From: Verrucomicrobiota bacterium
Lineage (GTDB): Bacteria > Verrucomicrobiota > Verrucomicrobiia > Limisphaerales > SIBE01
Direction of reading: 5' to 3'
Length of the DNA stretch: 51,139 bases
NCBI GenBank assembly: GCA_016209525.1
Contig: JACQWK010000182.1
Span: 1-51,139 of the forward strand
Under the pieces are notes generated by a model. The model was not told the DNA's origin. It searched no databases and was given only the letters and a program-made list of their open reading frames with translations. The position numbers and the translations under genes are program-made. Every line of letters begins with the position of its first letter. The first letter of the stretch is position 1. Positions 8,177 through 17,327 of this stretch are shown here, piece by piece.

Positions 8177-11100
8177 ATGAATGCCGCTGGAGTTCTTGTT
8201 TTGATTCAAATCTTCTGTGAAGGGTTCCAGGTCGGCCGGTTCGCAGAGCACGGAAACCAGCTCTCAGGCGATGGCAACGCTAGTGTTCCCTCCCCGGCGC
8301 AAGTGACCAGTCAGACTCTTCAGAGGCCATTGCCCGGCTCCTCTCCCACGCTCTTCGAGCGCATGGCTGGCGAGAGCACTGGGATCGATCTCGTGCACCA
8401 GTTCCCGGAGAATCCAACTTTGGAAATGCTGCAGGACCAGCGATCGGGCAACGGCGTCTGCATCGGAGATTATGATCTCGATGGTTTGCCGGATATCTAC
8501 ATAGCGAATTACGACCGTGGCAACCGGCTCTACCGGAATCTGGGGCAGTGGAGATTTGAGGACGTCACCCGAAAAGCAGGAGTTGACGGCCAACGCCGCT
8601 GGTGCGGCGGAGTCGCGTTAGTCGATATAGACAACGAAGGAGACTTGGATCTCTACGTTTGCGTCTTCAACGCGCCGAATCTCCTCTACCTCAACCTCGG
8701 CGATGGCACTTTTCGCGAATCGGCCCGGTCGTTTCGATTGGATTTTTCCGGGGCCAGCGTGACCGCGGCCTTTGGGGACTACGACCGGGACGGGTGGCTG
8801 GATGCCTATCTGGTGACGTCGCGTCTGAGCGTGGGAACCGCGCACCGACTTCCAACGTCATCGAAGGATGCGTTCCAGAAAGGGACGATCCAGGCCACGC
8901 CCGATGGGAAGATCAGGATCAGTCCAAGCCATCAGGAATTGTTCGCGGCGATCAGCAAAGGCGACGGACGTTCCGAACTCATCATCGCCGGCCAATACGA
9001 TTACCTCTTTCGCAACTTGGGAGACGGCAGATTCCACGTCGTGAATACCGAAGCCGGCATCTCCGGGAATCATATCGGGTTGGCCGCTGTCTGGTGGGAC
9101 TATAACGACGATGGTTTTCCCGATCTTTACGTCAGCAACGATTACAAAGGGCCGGATCAACTCTATCGCAACAACGGCAACGGCACGTTCACCGACGTGA
9201 CTCGGACGGCCCTGCCGTGCGTGCCATGGTCCTCGATGGGATCCGATATCGCCGATCTGAACAACGACGGCCTGATGGATTTGTTCGCGACGGATATGGC
9301 CGGGTCGAGCCACGCCCGGCGCGTTCTCAACTACCGCGATCCGGGAAAGGACCGGTGGTTTCTGTTGTTGTCCGATCCGCCCCAATATCGACGCAATTGC
9401 CTCTTCCTCAACACGGGCACGGAGCAGTTCATGGAAGTGGCTCATCTGGCCGGGTTGGACAGCACGGACTGGACCTGGTCGCCGAAGTTCGCCGATCTGG
9501 ATAATGACGGGTGGGTGGATCTCTTCGTCGCCACCGGGATGTCGAGGGATTTCATCAATCCCGATCTTCAAAAACGCGAGGAAAGGAGCGGTGGATGGAT
9601 TGGAGGTGCGGTTCTCCGCGAAGCGAATTTCGCCTTCCGAAACCTGGGTGACCTTCGGTTTCAGGATGTGAGCGCCGCGTGGGGACTCGATCAGACCTCG
9701 GCGAGCTATGGCGCGGCTTTCGGGGACTTGGATCGTGACGGCGACCTTGAACTTGTTGTCGCCAATTATGGCGAGCCGGTTTCCGTTTATCGGAATAACA
9801 GCCCTCCGGGCAATCGTGTTCTGCTTCGCCTGAAGGGAGCGTCGAGCAACACTTGGGGCATCGGAGCCACTGTCAAGGCGGAGACGAAAACAGGAGTCCA
9901 AACGCACTACCTGACCCTGGCGCGCGGCTTTATGTCCGCCAACGAGCCGCTCGCGCATTTCGGCCTGGGGGCGAATGACAAAATCGACCGGTTGACGATT
10001 CGCTGGCCGAGTGGAAGTCAACAGATTTTGCGAGATTTGAAGGCGAATCTTTTTTATACCATCACCGAGCCTTCCCACGAACCTCGTAGCAACGGGCGTG
10101 AGTCCGCTCCATTCACTGGTCAGAGCCGACTCACGCCGGCTGCTACGGATCAAGTTCCGAGTGCTCGCCAGAATAAATCGACGCCCGCCCCAGTGGAGGC
10201 GAAGAGCGCGTCCCCGATTTCACGGCCGCTTTTGAGGCGCACGCAGCATTTGGCCGGCATCCGTCACCGAGAAAGTCCCTACGATGACTTCGGCCGGCAA
10301 CCACTGCTTCCTTTCAAACTCTCTCAATTCGGACCAGGTTTCGCCATGGGCGACGCCGATGGCGATGGCCAGGATGACCTTTACTTGGGTGGCGCGGCCG
10401 GGCAAAGCGGCCAGTTGTTTGCTCGCGGGCCGGGCGGAAGTTTTCGACGCGTCTCGCAGCCCGCTTTCGAGGCGGATCGGGCCTGCGAAGATATGGCAGC
10501 GATTTTCTTCGAAGCGAACGGCGATGGTGCGCTTGACCTGTACGTGGCTTCTGGAAGCGTCGAAGGAGAAATCGGGAGTCCCATCTTTCGCGACCGTCTT
10601 TATCTGAACGACGGCAAAGGGCAATTTCGGAAGGCCCCGGACGGTGCTTTGCCCGACCTGCGCGATTCGGGAAGCGTCGTCGCCGCCGCTGACTTCGATC
10701 GAGACGGCGATTTGGATTTGTTTGTAGGCTCGCGATCTATTCCAGGGCGATACCCCTTGCTCCCATTCAGCCGACTGCTTCGAAACGAAAACGGGAAGTT
10801 CAAAGAGGTGACGGAAGAACTGGCTCCAGGACTGAAACAGACAGGATTAGTGACGAGCGCCCTCTGGTCGGACACCGACGGAGACGGATGGCTCGATCTT
10901 CTCGTGACCCATGATTGGGGTCCGATCAAGCTCTTCCGCAATCAAAAGGGAAATCTAATGGACACGACGCAGGACGCCGGGCTTTCCAAGTTGCTCGGCT
11001 GGTGGAACGGAATTGCGGGACGCGACTTGAACGGCGACGGGCATATCGATTACGTCGTGACGAATTGGGGCCTCAACTCCAGCTATCGAGCCAACCGCGG

Positions 11101-11992
11101 GCAGCCGCTGGTTCTTTTCGCCGGAACCTTCAGTGGGGGGCCGGAGGTTCAACTGCTGGAAGCGTCGTTCGAGGGCGGACGGCTGGTTCCGGTCCGCGGG
11201 AGGAGCCTACTTGGGGAAGTGTGGCCACCGATCCTGGAGAAATTTCCGACCTTTCAGTCGTTTGCCGCCGCCTCGATTTCGGACATCATCCCTGCGACCG
11301 TCCTGGAAAAAGCGCCTCGAGTGGAAGTCAACACCCTGGAGTCCGGCGTGCTGCTCAACGACGGTCGGGGAGGTTTTCAGTTTAATCCTCTGCCGCGCCT
11401 GGCACAAGCCGCGCCAAGCTTTGGCCTGGTTCTCACAGAACTTAACGGTGATGGGAAGGCCGACCTCTATTTGGTCCAAAATTTCTCTCATCCCCAACTC
11501 GAAACAGGCCGGGTGAACGGCGCCCTCAGTTTGCTTCTGTTCGGGAATGGAGACGGCTCCTTCTCGACGATCGGGCCTGAGCAAAGCGGCTTGGTCGAAC
11601 GGGGCGATGCTCGGGGATTGACGACCACTGATTTCAGCGGCGATGGATGGCCGGATTTCGTGGTCGGTATCAACGATGGGGAGGTCTTGGCGTTTGAGAA
11701 CGCTGGCTCTGGTGAAATGAAGGTCGTGAAGGTTCGTCTATTTGGTGATCAGCGAAATCCTGGAGCCATTGGCGCGCGCGTGTCGGCCATTCTCTCGGAT
11801 GGCTCCACGCAGGTCGCAGAAGTCTATGCGGGTGGCGGCTATCTTTCGCAATCGACGAATGAATTGACCTTTGGACTGGGCCACACAAATCAATTACGGG
11901 AATTGAGCGTTCGATGGCCTGATGGCCGCCACAGTGTCTTCACGAATCAGTTGAACCAAGCTGTGCTCCGATTGAAGCAGCCTAAGGGCTAA
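8177..11992 (+). CDS. Double-length FG-GAP/VCBS protein with two ASPIC/UnbV domains
   Basis: 1271 residues from the ATG at 8177; the frame reaches back to a TTG at 8138, but the ATG leads directly into a hydrophobic signal-like stretch (AAGVLVLIQIFCEG). The first half holds FG-GAP blades (GDYDLDGLPDIYIANYD, DLNNDGLMDLFATDMAG, DLDRDGDLELVVANYG) ending in an ASPIC/UnbV domain near 545-620 (GIGATVKAE...FGLG...IRWPSG). The second half repeats this: blades from about 685 (GDADGDGQDDLYLGG), then another ASPIC domain near 1180-1265 (GAIGARVSAI...FGLGHTN...VRWPDG). Single CRTAC1-like proteins are usually about half this size, so the gene looks like a tandem fusion. A 63-bp palindrome is inserted in frame in the linker (residues 637-657). 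The product is probably secreted and Ca-binding; its substrate is unknown. Its 3' end overlaps the convergent gene by four bases. Confidence 0.92.
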   Translation: MNAAGVLVLIQIFCEGFQVGRFAEHGNQLSGDGNASVPSPAQVTSQTLQRPLPGSSPTLFERMAGESTGIDLVHQFPENPTLEMLQDQRSGNGVCIGDYDLDGLPDIYIANYDRGNRLYRNLGQWRFEDVTRKAGVDGQRRWCGGVALVDIDNEGDLDLYVCVFNAPNLLYLNLGDGTFRESARSFRLDFSGASVTAAFGDYDRDGWLDAYLVTSRLSVGTAHRLPTSSKDAFQKGTIQATPDGKIRISPSHQELFAAISKGDGRSELIIAGQYDYLFRNLGDGRFHVVNTEAGISGNHIGLAAVWWDYNDDGFPDLYVSNDYKGPDQLYRNNGNGTFTDVTRTALPCVPWSSMGSDIADLNNDGLMDLFATDMAGSSHARRVLNYRDPGKDRWFLLLSDPPQYRRNCLFLNTGTEQFMEVAHLAGLDSTDWTWSPKFADLDNDGWVDLFVATGMSRDFINPDLQKREERSGGWIGGAVLREANFAFRNLGDLRFQDVSAAWGLDQTSASYGAAFGDLDRDGDLELVVANYGEPVSVYRNNSPPGNRVLLRLKGASSNTWGIGATVKAETKTGVQTHYLTLARGFMSANEPLAHFGLGANDKIDRLTIRWPSGSQQILRDLKANLFYTITEPSHEPRSNGRESAPFTGQSRLTPAATDQVPSARQNKSTPAPVEAKSASPISRPLLRRTQHLAGIRHRESPYDDFGRQPLLPFKLSQFGPGFAMGDADGDGQDDLYLGGAAGQSGQLFARGPGGSFRRVSQPAFEADRACEDMAAIFFEANGDGALDLYVASGSVEGEIGSPIFRDRLYLNDGKGQFRKAPDGALPDLRDSGSVVAAADFDRDGDLDLFVGSRSIPGRYPLLPFSRLLRNENGKFKEVTEELAPGLKQTGLVTSALWSDTDGDGWLDLLVTHDWGPIKLFRNQKGNLMDTTQDAGLSKLLGWWNGIAGRDLNGDGHIDYVVTNWGLNSSYRANRGQPLVLFAGTFSGGPEVQLLEASFEGGRLVPVRGRSLLGEVWPPILEKFPTFQSFAAASISDIIPATVLEKAPRVEVNTLESGVLLNDGRGGFQFNPLPRLAQAAPSFGLVLTELNGDGKADLYLVQNFSHPQLETGRVNGALSLLLFGNGDGSFSTIGPEQSGLVERGDARGLTTTDFSGDGWPDFVVGINDGEVLAFENAGSGEMKVVKVRLFGDQRNPGAIGARVSAILSDGSTQVAEVYAGGGYLSQSTNELTFGLGHTNQLRELSVRWPDGRHSVFTNQLNQAVLRLKQPKG
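10085..10147. repeat. Palindromic element inserted in frame in the double ASPIC gene
   Basis: The left arm CGTAGCAACGGGCGTGAGTC starts at 10085, and its near-perfect complement ends in GGCTGCTACG at 10147; a 13-base spacer of TCACTGGT type separates the arms. The length is 63 bp, exactly 21 codons, with no stop in the gene frame. It falls in the linker between the two halves of the protein. A related element lies at 42162-42237. Confidence 0.82.
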
Positions 11993-12726
11993 ACTGATCC
12001 GCTCCCACTCTGGCCAAAGCGCTTTTCTCGTGCCTGAGCCTCGGCGGTGATCTTGCGCAGCTCAGCCAAGTCGCTCGCTGAAACATGGTGCGACAATTCT
12101 TCGAACAAAGCCTCCATCCGCGGGTGCGCGGCCAGCAACAGCGCTGAGACGTCGGCTTCGTAGAGATTGGCCCGCTGCAAGTCGCCTTGGCGATAGAGAG
12201 AAGGCAGGGCGTAGAGCTTGAGGAGAATCAGCCCTTCAGGGGTTGCGCAGGGAACCGCCAACTCCAGGAATGTCTGAGCCGCCGCATACCGTTCCAGCAC
12301 CGTGCGAAACAGCGAATTGGCCGTGAACAGCAAATCGACTCGCAATTCTCTGAAACGGCCTTTGGCAAACCACTCGCCCCGCTCCGCGAGCAGAATTTCC
12401 GGAAGCGCGCGGAGTTCGTCCACAGCCAGCAGAAGATCGATGTCGTCGGTATTGCGCCCGGGCACGTAGCGGAGGAGCGCGACCCCACCGACCAGCACGT
12501 AACGGATGCCGCGATCCTGAAGCAGTCGGAAAAGTTCAGACACAGTTTCTGCGAAGTCCGCGCCCGGAGGACCTGGGGCGGCTCCCGTTTTTTCGCCTTC
12601 TGGCTCGGAGGCGCGCGAGTGGGAGCGATCATCGTTCCCCAAGACTGCCGCAAAGCGCAGGATCTCGGCGAGGCGCGCGAGACTTGCGCCGGATGCCAGA
12701 GTCGGTTGTTCCAGTTTTGAGTTCAC
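11989..12726 (-). CDS. Nucleotidyltransferase-fold protein (AbiEii/DUF6036-like)
   Basis: The frame extends to 12783, but the GTG at 12726, seven bases after the upstream gene's stop codon begins its last base, gives about 245 residues and avoids overlap. The core reads YVLVGGVALLRYVPGR followed by NTDDIDLLL. This fits the nucleotidyltransferase pattern with a GG at the nucleotide site and a D-x-D metal pair, and a further Asp in RVDLLF could complete the triad. The helical C-terminus (LAELRKITAEAQAREKRFG) is typical of this superfamily. Members modify tRNA or proteins in toxin-antitoxin and abortive-infection systems, or have unknown roles. No partner antitoxin is visible; the neighbour is a transporter, so a defence role is not supported here. 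Confidence 0.78.
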   Translation of the reverse strand: MNSKLEQPTLASGASLARLAEILRFAAVLGNDDRSHSRASEPEGEKTGAAPGPPGADFAETVSELFRLLQDRGIRYVLVGGVALLRYVPGRNTDDIDLLLAVDELRALPEILLAERGEWFAKGRFRELRVDLLFTANSLFRTVLERYAAAQTFLELAVPCATPEGLILLKLYALPSLYRQGDLQRANLYEADVSALLLAAHPRMEALFEELSHHVSASDLAELRKITAEAQAREKRFGQSGSGSV

Positions 12727-12730
12727 GACT

Positions 12731-14017
12731 TTACTTGATCGTCGGCGCGGCGAACAGAATTCCGCCGAACAGCAGAAAAGCAAGCGCCAGCGTCCAAATC
12801 ACATTGAAGGCCTGCGCCCCGATAAATGCGAAGGCCGGCCGGCCGTTCTCCAGCGTCACGAGCTCGGTGAACTTGGTTTCCAAGCCGATGCAGACGAAGG
12901 CCATGGCAAACCACGTCGTTCGCAAACCGGCCAACGTTTTCTTGGTCGTCTTCACGAGTTCCGGCTCGAGCAGGAACGAAAACACCAGCGAAGCTACGAT
13001 GAATCCCAACACAAACTTCGGAAAGCGCTGCCAGATCACCGCTGCGCTCGGACGATTCCCGCCCTCTGTTCCCTTCCTCATCGTCCACCAAATCGATAAG
13101 AGAAACGCAGCGACGCCGATCAAGACATTTTGGGAGAATTTTACAATCACGCCAGTCTTCATCGCCGGCTCGCTGATCAGTGCTCCAGCCGCCACGACCG
13201 AGCCGCTGGTATCGAGCGTCCCGCCCAGCCAAGCGCCTCCCACCAACTCCGGGAGGCCAAGGCTTTTCACTAGCCAGGGCATGAGGACCATCATCGGTAC
13301 CGCCACGACCAACACCAACGAGGTCACGTAGGAAAGCTTTTTCTTGTCTCCTTGGATCGCGCCGCACGCGGCGATGGCGGCCGACACGCCACAGATGGAG
13401 ACCGCCGTCGAAAGCATGACGGAAAACTCGTCATCGACGCGCATCTTCTTCGAAAGCCAATAACAAAAGTACCAGACGACTGCGACAACGAGCACGGCCT
13501 GCACGATCCCCAGCGCTCCCGCTTGGAGGATTTCCTCGAAGAGAATGCCAGCGCCCAGAATGACCAGACCTGTCTTGATGTAGAACTCCGTCCGAACGGC
13601 TTCCCGCAGCCACACTGGAACCGCCACGGTGTGATTGATAATCAGCCCTAGCGCGAGCGCAAAAAGGACGTACTCCAGGCCGAGGTCGTTCACTTTTGCG
13701 TTTCCGGCGACGGCTTGCGACAGCCAGGCGAGAAGGAAGACCGCCCAGAACCCCGCCAGATATCTGCGCAGGTTGCCTCCCATCAGCGCGATTCCGGCCG
13801 CGGCCACGACCAGATAACCAAGGCCGAGCCGCGCCGCACTCAAAAGGTTCGCTCCAGCGAAAACCTGTTGCACCAAATCCATTCCGGTCCGCCAACTGAA
13901 CTTTGGCAGTTCCGGCCGGATTCCCGTCAGTACCAAAACGATGAACAGAGTTCCGGCCCAGACAGCCAGCCAGTCCTCGTTCTTCCACCAACTCGGCGTC
14001 TCGGTATGCTCACTCAC
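12731..14017 (-). CDS. YeiH/UPF0324 family membrane protein (putative sulfate exporter family)
   Basis: The frame is open to a TTG at 14143. The GTG at about 14017 gives 428 residues and removes an atypical, Cys/Asp-rich N-terminus; either start is possible, and neither has a strong ribosome-binding site. About ten or eleven hydrophobic helices are visible. Family signatures include GLEYVLFALALGLIINH, GLVILGAGILFEEIL, VSICGVSAAIAACGAI, and WLGGTLDTSGSVVAAG near the C-terminal half. The family (PF03601) contains predicted anion exporters; the substrate is unproven. The GTG of the nucleotidyltransferase gene follows the TAA by four bases, suggesting co-transcription. Confidence 0.9.
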   Translation of the reverse strand: MSEHTETPSWWKNEDWLAVWAGTLFIVLVLTGIRPELPKFSWRTGMDLVQQVFAGANLLSAARLGLGYLVVAAAGIALMGGNLRRYLAGFWAVFLLAWLSQAVAGNAKVNDLGLEYVLFALALGLIINHTVAVPVWLREAVRTEFYIKTGLVILGAGILFEEILQAGALGIVQAVLVVAVVWYFCYWLSKKMRVDDEFSVMLSTAVSICGVSAAIAACGAIQGDKKKLSYVTSLVLVVAVPMMVLMPWLVKSLGLPELVGGAWLGGTLDTSGSVVAAGALISEPAMKTGVIVKFSQNVLIGVAAFLLSIWWTMRKGTEGGNRPSAAVIWQRFPKFVLGFIVASLVFSFLLEPELVKTTKKTLAGLRTTWFAMAFVCIGLETKFTELVTLENGRPAFAFIGAQAFNVIWTLALAFLLFGGILFAAPTIK

Positions 14018-14324
14018 GCGGTTGAATCGGTCCGGTTCCTGGGTGCAGCAACTTGATGCGTCATCGTGATCTGAAGTTGACGCCACCAAGAGTAGATGCT
14101 CTCGCTCCCGCTGCCAAAGAAAAAGCGCTCCTCCAGAGCACAAGACGGACGCTCCGGCTCTTCGCTGTTTTCAGGGGCTGGGCCCACCGCGCATCCGAAG
14201 TCAACCGATCGGCGTTACGTTCACGAAACGTGCCCGCCGCCACCAAGCGCAACCCCGCCGCAAAGAACGCTGGCCAACACCGCAAAGGCTTTGGTATGAG
14301 AGGATGCATTCGGACCGGCGCTCT

Positions 14325-15551
14325 ATGAAGATCGCGATTCTGACCAACGAATATCCTCCTTACGTCTATGGCGGCGCCGGCGTCCATGTGGAATACCTGA
14401 CCCGCGAACTGGCCGCGCTCGATCACCGGGAACATGAGGTCCAGATTTTTTGTTTTGGCGACCAGCGGAAGCAACGCGGCAATCTCTCGGTCCGAGGAGT
14501 GCAGCCGAAATTGAAGCTCACCGCGCACGATCCGCGCCACGAGAAATTCCTCGACACCATCCTTCGGGACATCGTGATGGCAGGATTGCCGAAGGATGTG
14601 GACATCGTGCATTGCCACACCTGGTACAGCCACTTCGCCGGCTGCCTCGTCAAACAACTCTGCGGGGCGTCGCTCGTGCTGACCAGCCATTCTCTGGAAC
14701 CCCACCGGCCCTGGAAAGCCGAGCAACTCGGCACGGCGTATCACGGTTCAAGCTGGATCGAGCGCACGGCGTATCAAAACGCGGACGGCGTGGTGGCCGT
14801 TTCCAAGGCCATGAAGAAGGACGTGCATGACCTGTACGGCGTGCCCTTCGATAAGATTCGGGTCATTCACAATGGCATCGACCTCAACCAATACAAGCCG
14901 ACGCGGAACCCGAAAACCCTCCGAGAGTTCGGGATCGACCCGGACGCGCCCTACATTTTCTTTGTCGGCCGAGTCACGCGCCAAAAAGGGATCGTCCATC
15001 TGGTGAATGCCATCAAATATTTGCGGCCCGGCATCCAAGTCGTACTGCATGCCACCGCTCCCGATACCGAGGAGATGGCCGAGGAGATGAAGCGGAAATT
15101 GGAACAGGCCAGATCCGAAACCACGAACAGAATCATTTGGCTGGCCGACGTCATCCGGCCTCGCGAGAAGGTCATCCACCTTTACACGCACGCCGCGATC
15201 TTTGTTTGCCCGTCCGTTTACGAACCATTCGGAATTATCAATCTCGAGGCGATGGCGTGCGAAACACCCGTGGTGGCTTCGGCCGTTGGCGGCATTCCGG
15301 AAGTGGTCGAACATGGTGAGACGGGATTGCTCGTCTTCCTCGACGCCGTCCACCCGACCAATTTCGAACCTCTTCACCCCGAACAATTCGCCCGAGACTT
15401 GGCCGCAACGGTCAACAATTTGTTGGAGACACCAGACCGAATGCGCGCCATGGGCATGAGGGCGCGCAAACAGGTCGAGGAGCATTTTAGTTGGACGACC
15501 ATCGCCCGGCAAACGCTGAGCTTTTATCGGAAATTGCTGTCGCAACGGTGA
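14325..15551 (+). CDS. GT4 glycogen-synthase-like glycosyltransferase (actinobacterial GlgA/GlgM type)
   Basis: The ATG at 14325 (409 residues) is preferred over the frame's first ATG at 14304 because the fold starts directly: MKIAILTNEYPPYVYGGAG. The YGGAGVHVEYL loop replaces the KxGGL motif of classical GlgA, as in the Corynebacterium/Mycobacterium type that uses ADP-glucose to extend alpha-glucan or make maltose-1-phosphate. Other marks are HCHTWYSHFAG, LTSHSLEPHRPWK, the hinge FVGRVTRQKG, and the E-x7-E motif EPFGIINLEAMA that binds the donor phosphate and sugar. The gene is followed 102 bases later by a sugar-nucleotidyltransferase, so a polysaccharide-storage or related pathway is likely. 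The exact product (glycogen or maltose-1-phosphate) cannot be told from sequence alone. Confidence 0.92.
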   Translation: MKIAILTNEYPPYVYGGAGVHVEYLTRELAALDHREHEVQIFCFGDQRKQRGNLSVRGVQPKLKLTAHDPRHEKFLDTILRDIVMAGLPKDVDIVHCHTWYSHFAGCLVKQLCGASLVLTSHSLEPHRPWKAEQLGTAYHGSSWIERTAYQNADGVVAVSKAMKKDVHDLYGVPFDKIRVIHNGIDLNQYKPTRNPKTLREFGIDPDAPYIFFVGRVTRQKGIVHLVNAIKYLRPGIQVVLHATAPDTEEMAEEMKRKLEQARSETTNRIIWLADVIRPREKVIHLYTHAAIFVCPSVYEPFGIINLEAMACETPVVASAVGGIPEVVEHGETGLLVFLDAVHPTNFEPLHPEQFARDLAATVNNLLETPDRMRAMGMRARKQVEEHFSWTTIARQTLSFYRKLLSQR

Positions 15552-15653
15552 GCCGCGCCTCCTGCCCCACTTGATGAATCCGCATTGCGTCAATGGCTTT
15601 GGGAAGCGGCAGTCCGAAAGCCGCCTGATTCCGATGGAACAAAATCGCAGATC

Positions 15654-16400
15654 ATGAATGTTGTTATCCTCGCCGCGGGTTACGCGACCCGCCTTTATCC
15701 GCTCACGCTTACGCAACCCAAACCGCTGCTTCCCGTGGCCGGCAAACCGATGATTAACTACGTGCTCGACAACCTCGAGACCATCGAGGGCCTCGACCAT
15801 GCCTATGTGGTCACGAACGAGAAGTTCACGGGCCACTTCGAAAGATGGGCCGACCAATATCATTCGTCTCACCCGAAACTGGCCATCACAGTGGTCAATG
15901 ACCACTCGACCGATGATTCGAACAAACTCGGAGCCATTGGGGATCTCCACTATGTTTTGGAACAGGAGAAACTCGATGACGATCTGATCGTGGTCGCAGG
16001 CGACAATCTGTTCAGCCGCGACCTGCGAGAATTCGGCCAGTATTGCCGCGCTGTGAACTCGCCCGTTCTGGCGGTTTACGATGTCCGCGACCTGGAACTC
16101 GTCAAGAGATACAGCGCAGTCAATGTCGATGGGCATTCAAGGATCACGCGTTTCGAAGAAAAACCGCAACAGCCGGCCAGCACCCTGATCGGCATCGCCC
16201 TTTATTTCTACCCCAAGGTGTGTCTGCCTCTGATCCGACAGTACGTTCGAGATGGCAACAATCCGGACCAGCCCGGACGGTTGATTCAATGGTTCTATCA
16301 AAGAGTCCCTGTCCACGCCTGGACTGTGCCGGGGCTTTGGTTTGATATTGGCTCAAAGGAAACGCTCGAGGAAGCAAACCAAATCTTCGCCCGGCGCTAA
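15654..16400 (+). CDS. Sugar-phosphate nucleotidyltransferase (NDP-sugar pyrophosphorylase family)
   Basis: 248 residues from the ATG at 15654, whose product begins at the nucleotide-binding loop MNVVILAAGYATRLYPLT; the frame's earlier ATG at 15585 would add 23 non-family residues. PKPLLPVAGKPMI is the sugar-phosphate pyrophosphorylase signature. VVAGDNLFSRDL carries the metal-binding Asp, and RFEEKPQQP is the conserved loop of RmlA-like enzymes. Its length fits the short RmlA/GalU-like group and is well below GlgC (about 400). It should activate a hexose-1-phosphate to an NDP-sugar; the nucleotide and sugar are not determinable. It lies between the GT4 enzyme and an unknown gene that starts 16 bases after its stop. 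Confidence 0.9.
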   Translation: MNVVILAAGYATRLYPLTLTQPKPLLPVAGKPMINYVLDNLETIEGLDHAYVVTNEKFTGHFERWADQYHSSHPKLAITVVNDHSTDDSNKLGAIGDLHYVLEQEKLDDDLIVVAGDNLFSRDLREFGQYCRAVNSPVLAVYDVRDLELVKRYSAVNVDGHSRITRFEEKPQQPASTLIGIALYFYPKVCLPLIRQYVRDGNNPDQPGRLIQWFYQRVPVHAWTVPGLWFDIGSKETLEEANQIFARR

Positions 16401-16415
16401 TGGGGGGATCCGACA

Positions 16416-17120
16416 ATGGGTTTTGATGATTTCAACATTTTGGGCAGCATCCTCCGGACAAAGGCACGCACCTGGGTGAGACCGCGGGAGTTTTTCATTT
16501 CGTGGAACGGCGTGCCGACTCTCGCCTATCGCGGCTTCAGCCCCGTCCTCCTCGAAATCAAAAAGGAAATCGAGCAAGAAATTCCTGGAATCAAGCCGGA
16601 AAATCCAGGGGCGCGGTGGCCTAAAACTACACTTGGCGCTCTTCGCGACGGTCGCGTCCTCTCTCTCCAGGAGGCCGGCATTCTTCGGCGCATCTGTACC
16701 GAGCTTCGGCCTGCAGTCGAAGCTGAGACTTGCCTGGAAATTCCGCAGCTTTCCGTCGTTCTGTTTCAATGCCGGAGTCTGGAGCGGCGCCTCCTTACTC
16801 AATCGATTTCCTTGCACCTGGACTCATCTTCTCCTTTGGATCACGAACCCCCCGCGGATCACATCAGACAAGTGGATGGCACCATGGATCAGTTTTCCCA
16901 TGCCCGCTTGGAGGAGTATCTCCCAAGGCTGCAGGCGGATGGCAATCGAGAGAGTCATTACCGAAAGACGCATATCGAACCGACGCTCGTTTTTGATATC
17001 GGACACCAGCAACCGAAGTGCATCGCCTCTTTTGTCGAAACCGTGAACCGCGAGCTTCCAGGCGCCTACATTTGGTTCCAAGAGAAAAGCCGTCACATGA
17101 CGATTCGAGGCCTCGTTTGA
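16416..17120 (+). CDS. Protein of unknown function, downstream of the sugar-nucleotidyltransferase
   Basis: 234 residues; I do not recognise the family. The start is the ATG at 16416, 16 bases after the upstream stop. The sequence has no signal peptide or membrane segment. The N-terminal 65 residues are aromatic-rich (PREFFISWNGVPTLAYRGF). The middle has a regular charged stretch (HARLEEYLPRLQADG). The end reads FVETVNRELPGAYIWFQEKSRHMTIRGLV, where HMTI resembles one H-x-T motif of the 2H phosphoesterase fold and SLHLD near residue 131 is a weak candidate for the other. That reading is speculative. The tight spacing suggests one operon with the two carbohydrate genes. Confidence 0.75.
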   Translation: MGFDDFNILGSILRTKARTWVRPREFFISWNGVPTLAYRGFSPVLLEIKKEIEQEIPGIKPENPGARWPKTTLGALRDGRVLSLQEAGILRRICTELRPAVEAETCLEIPQLSVVLFQCRSLERRLLTQSISLHLDSSSPLDHEPPADHIRQVDGTMDQFSHARLEEYLPRLQADGNRESHYRKTHIEPTLVFDIGHQQPKCIASFVETVNRELPGAYIWFQEKSRHMTIRGLV

Positions 17121-17327
17121 GGTAGAAGCCTGGATGCTCAAGGAGCAGGAGCCAGCACCCCAGTGGTGACCGGCGACGGCGAACGAGCGAGTCCAATTGG
17201 ATTGGTGGTCTAAGCAACGAAACAACGAAGATCCTAGCTCGCTTTTCGCTCGACAATTCCAAGCGGTAAGCTTGACTTCTCAGGAAATCTGGAGAGCGGC
17301 ACACAAACCCTCGACCACCAGGAGCCT

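Noticed and set aside
8858-10153. 431-residue minus-strand frame
   Set aside because: Antisense of the double ASPIC gene, where FG-GAP motifs lie on the plus strand in one frame.
11989-12726. AbiE-type toxin-antitoxin system
   Set aside because: Only a nucleotidyltransferase-fold protein is seen; no AbiEi-like antitoxin adjoins it.
14748-16136. 462-residue minus-strand frame
   Set aside because: Antisense of the GT4 and nucleotidyltransferase genes, both of which have full motif sets on the plus strand.
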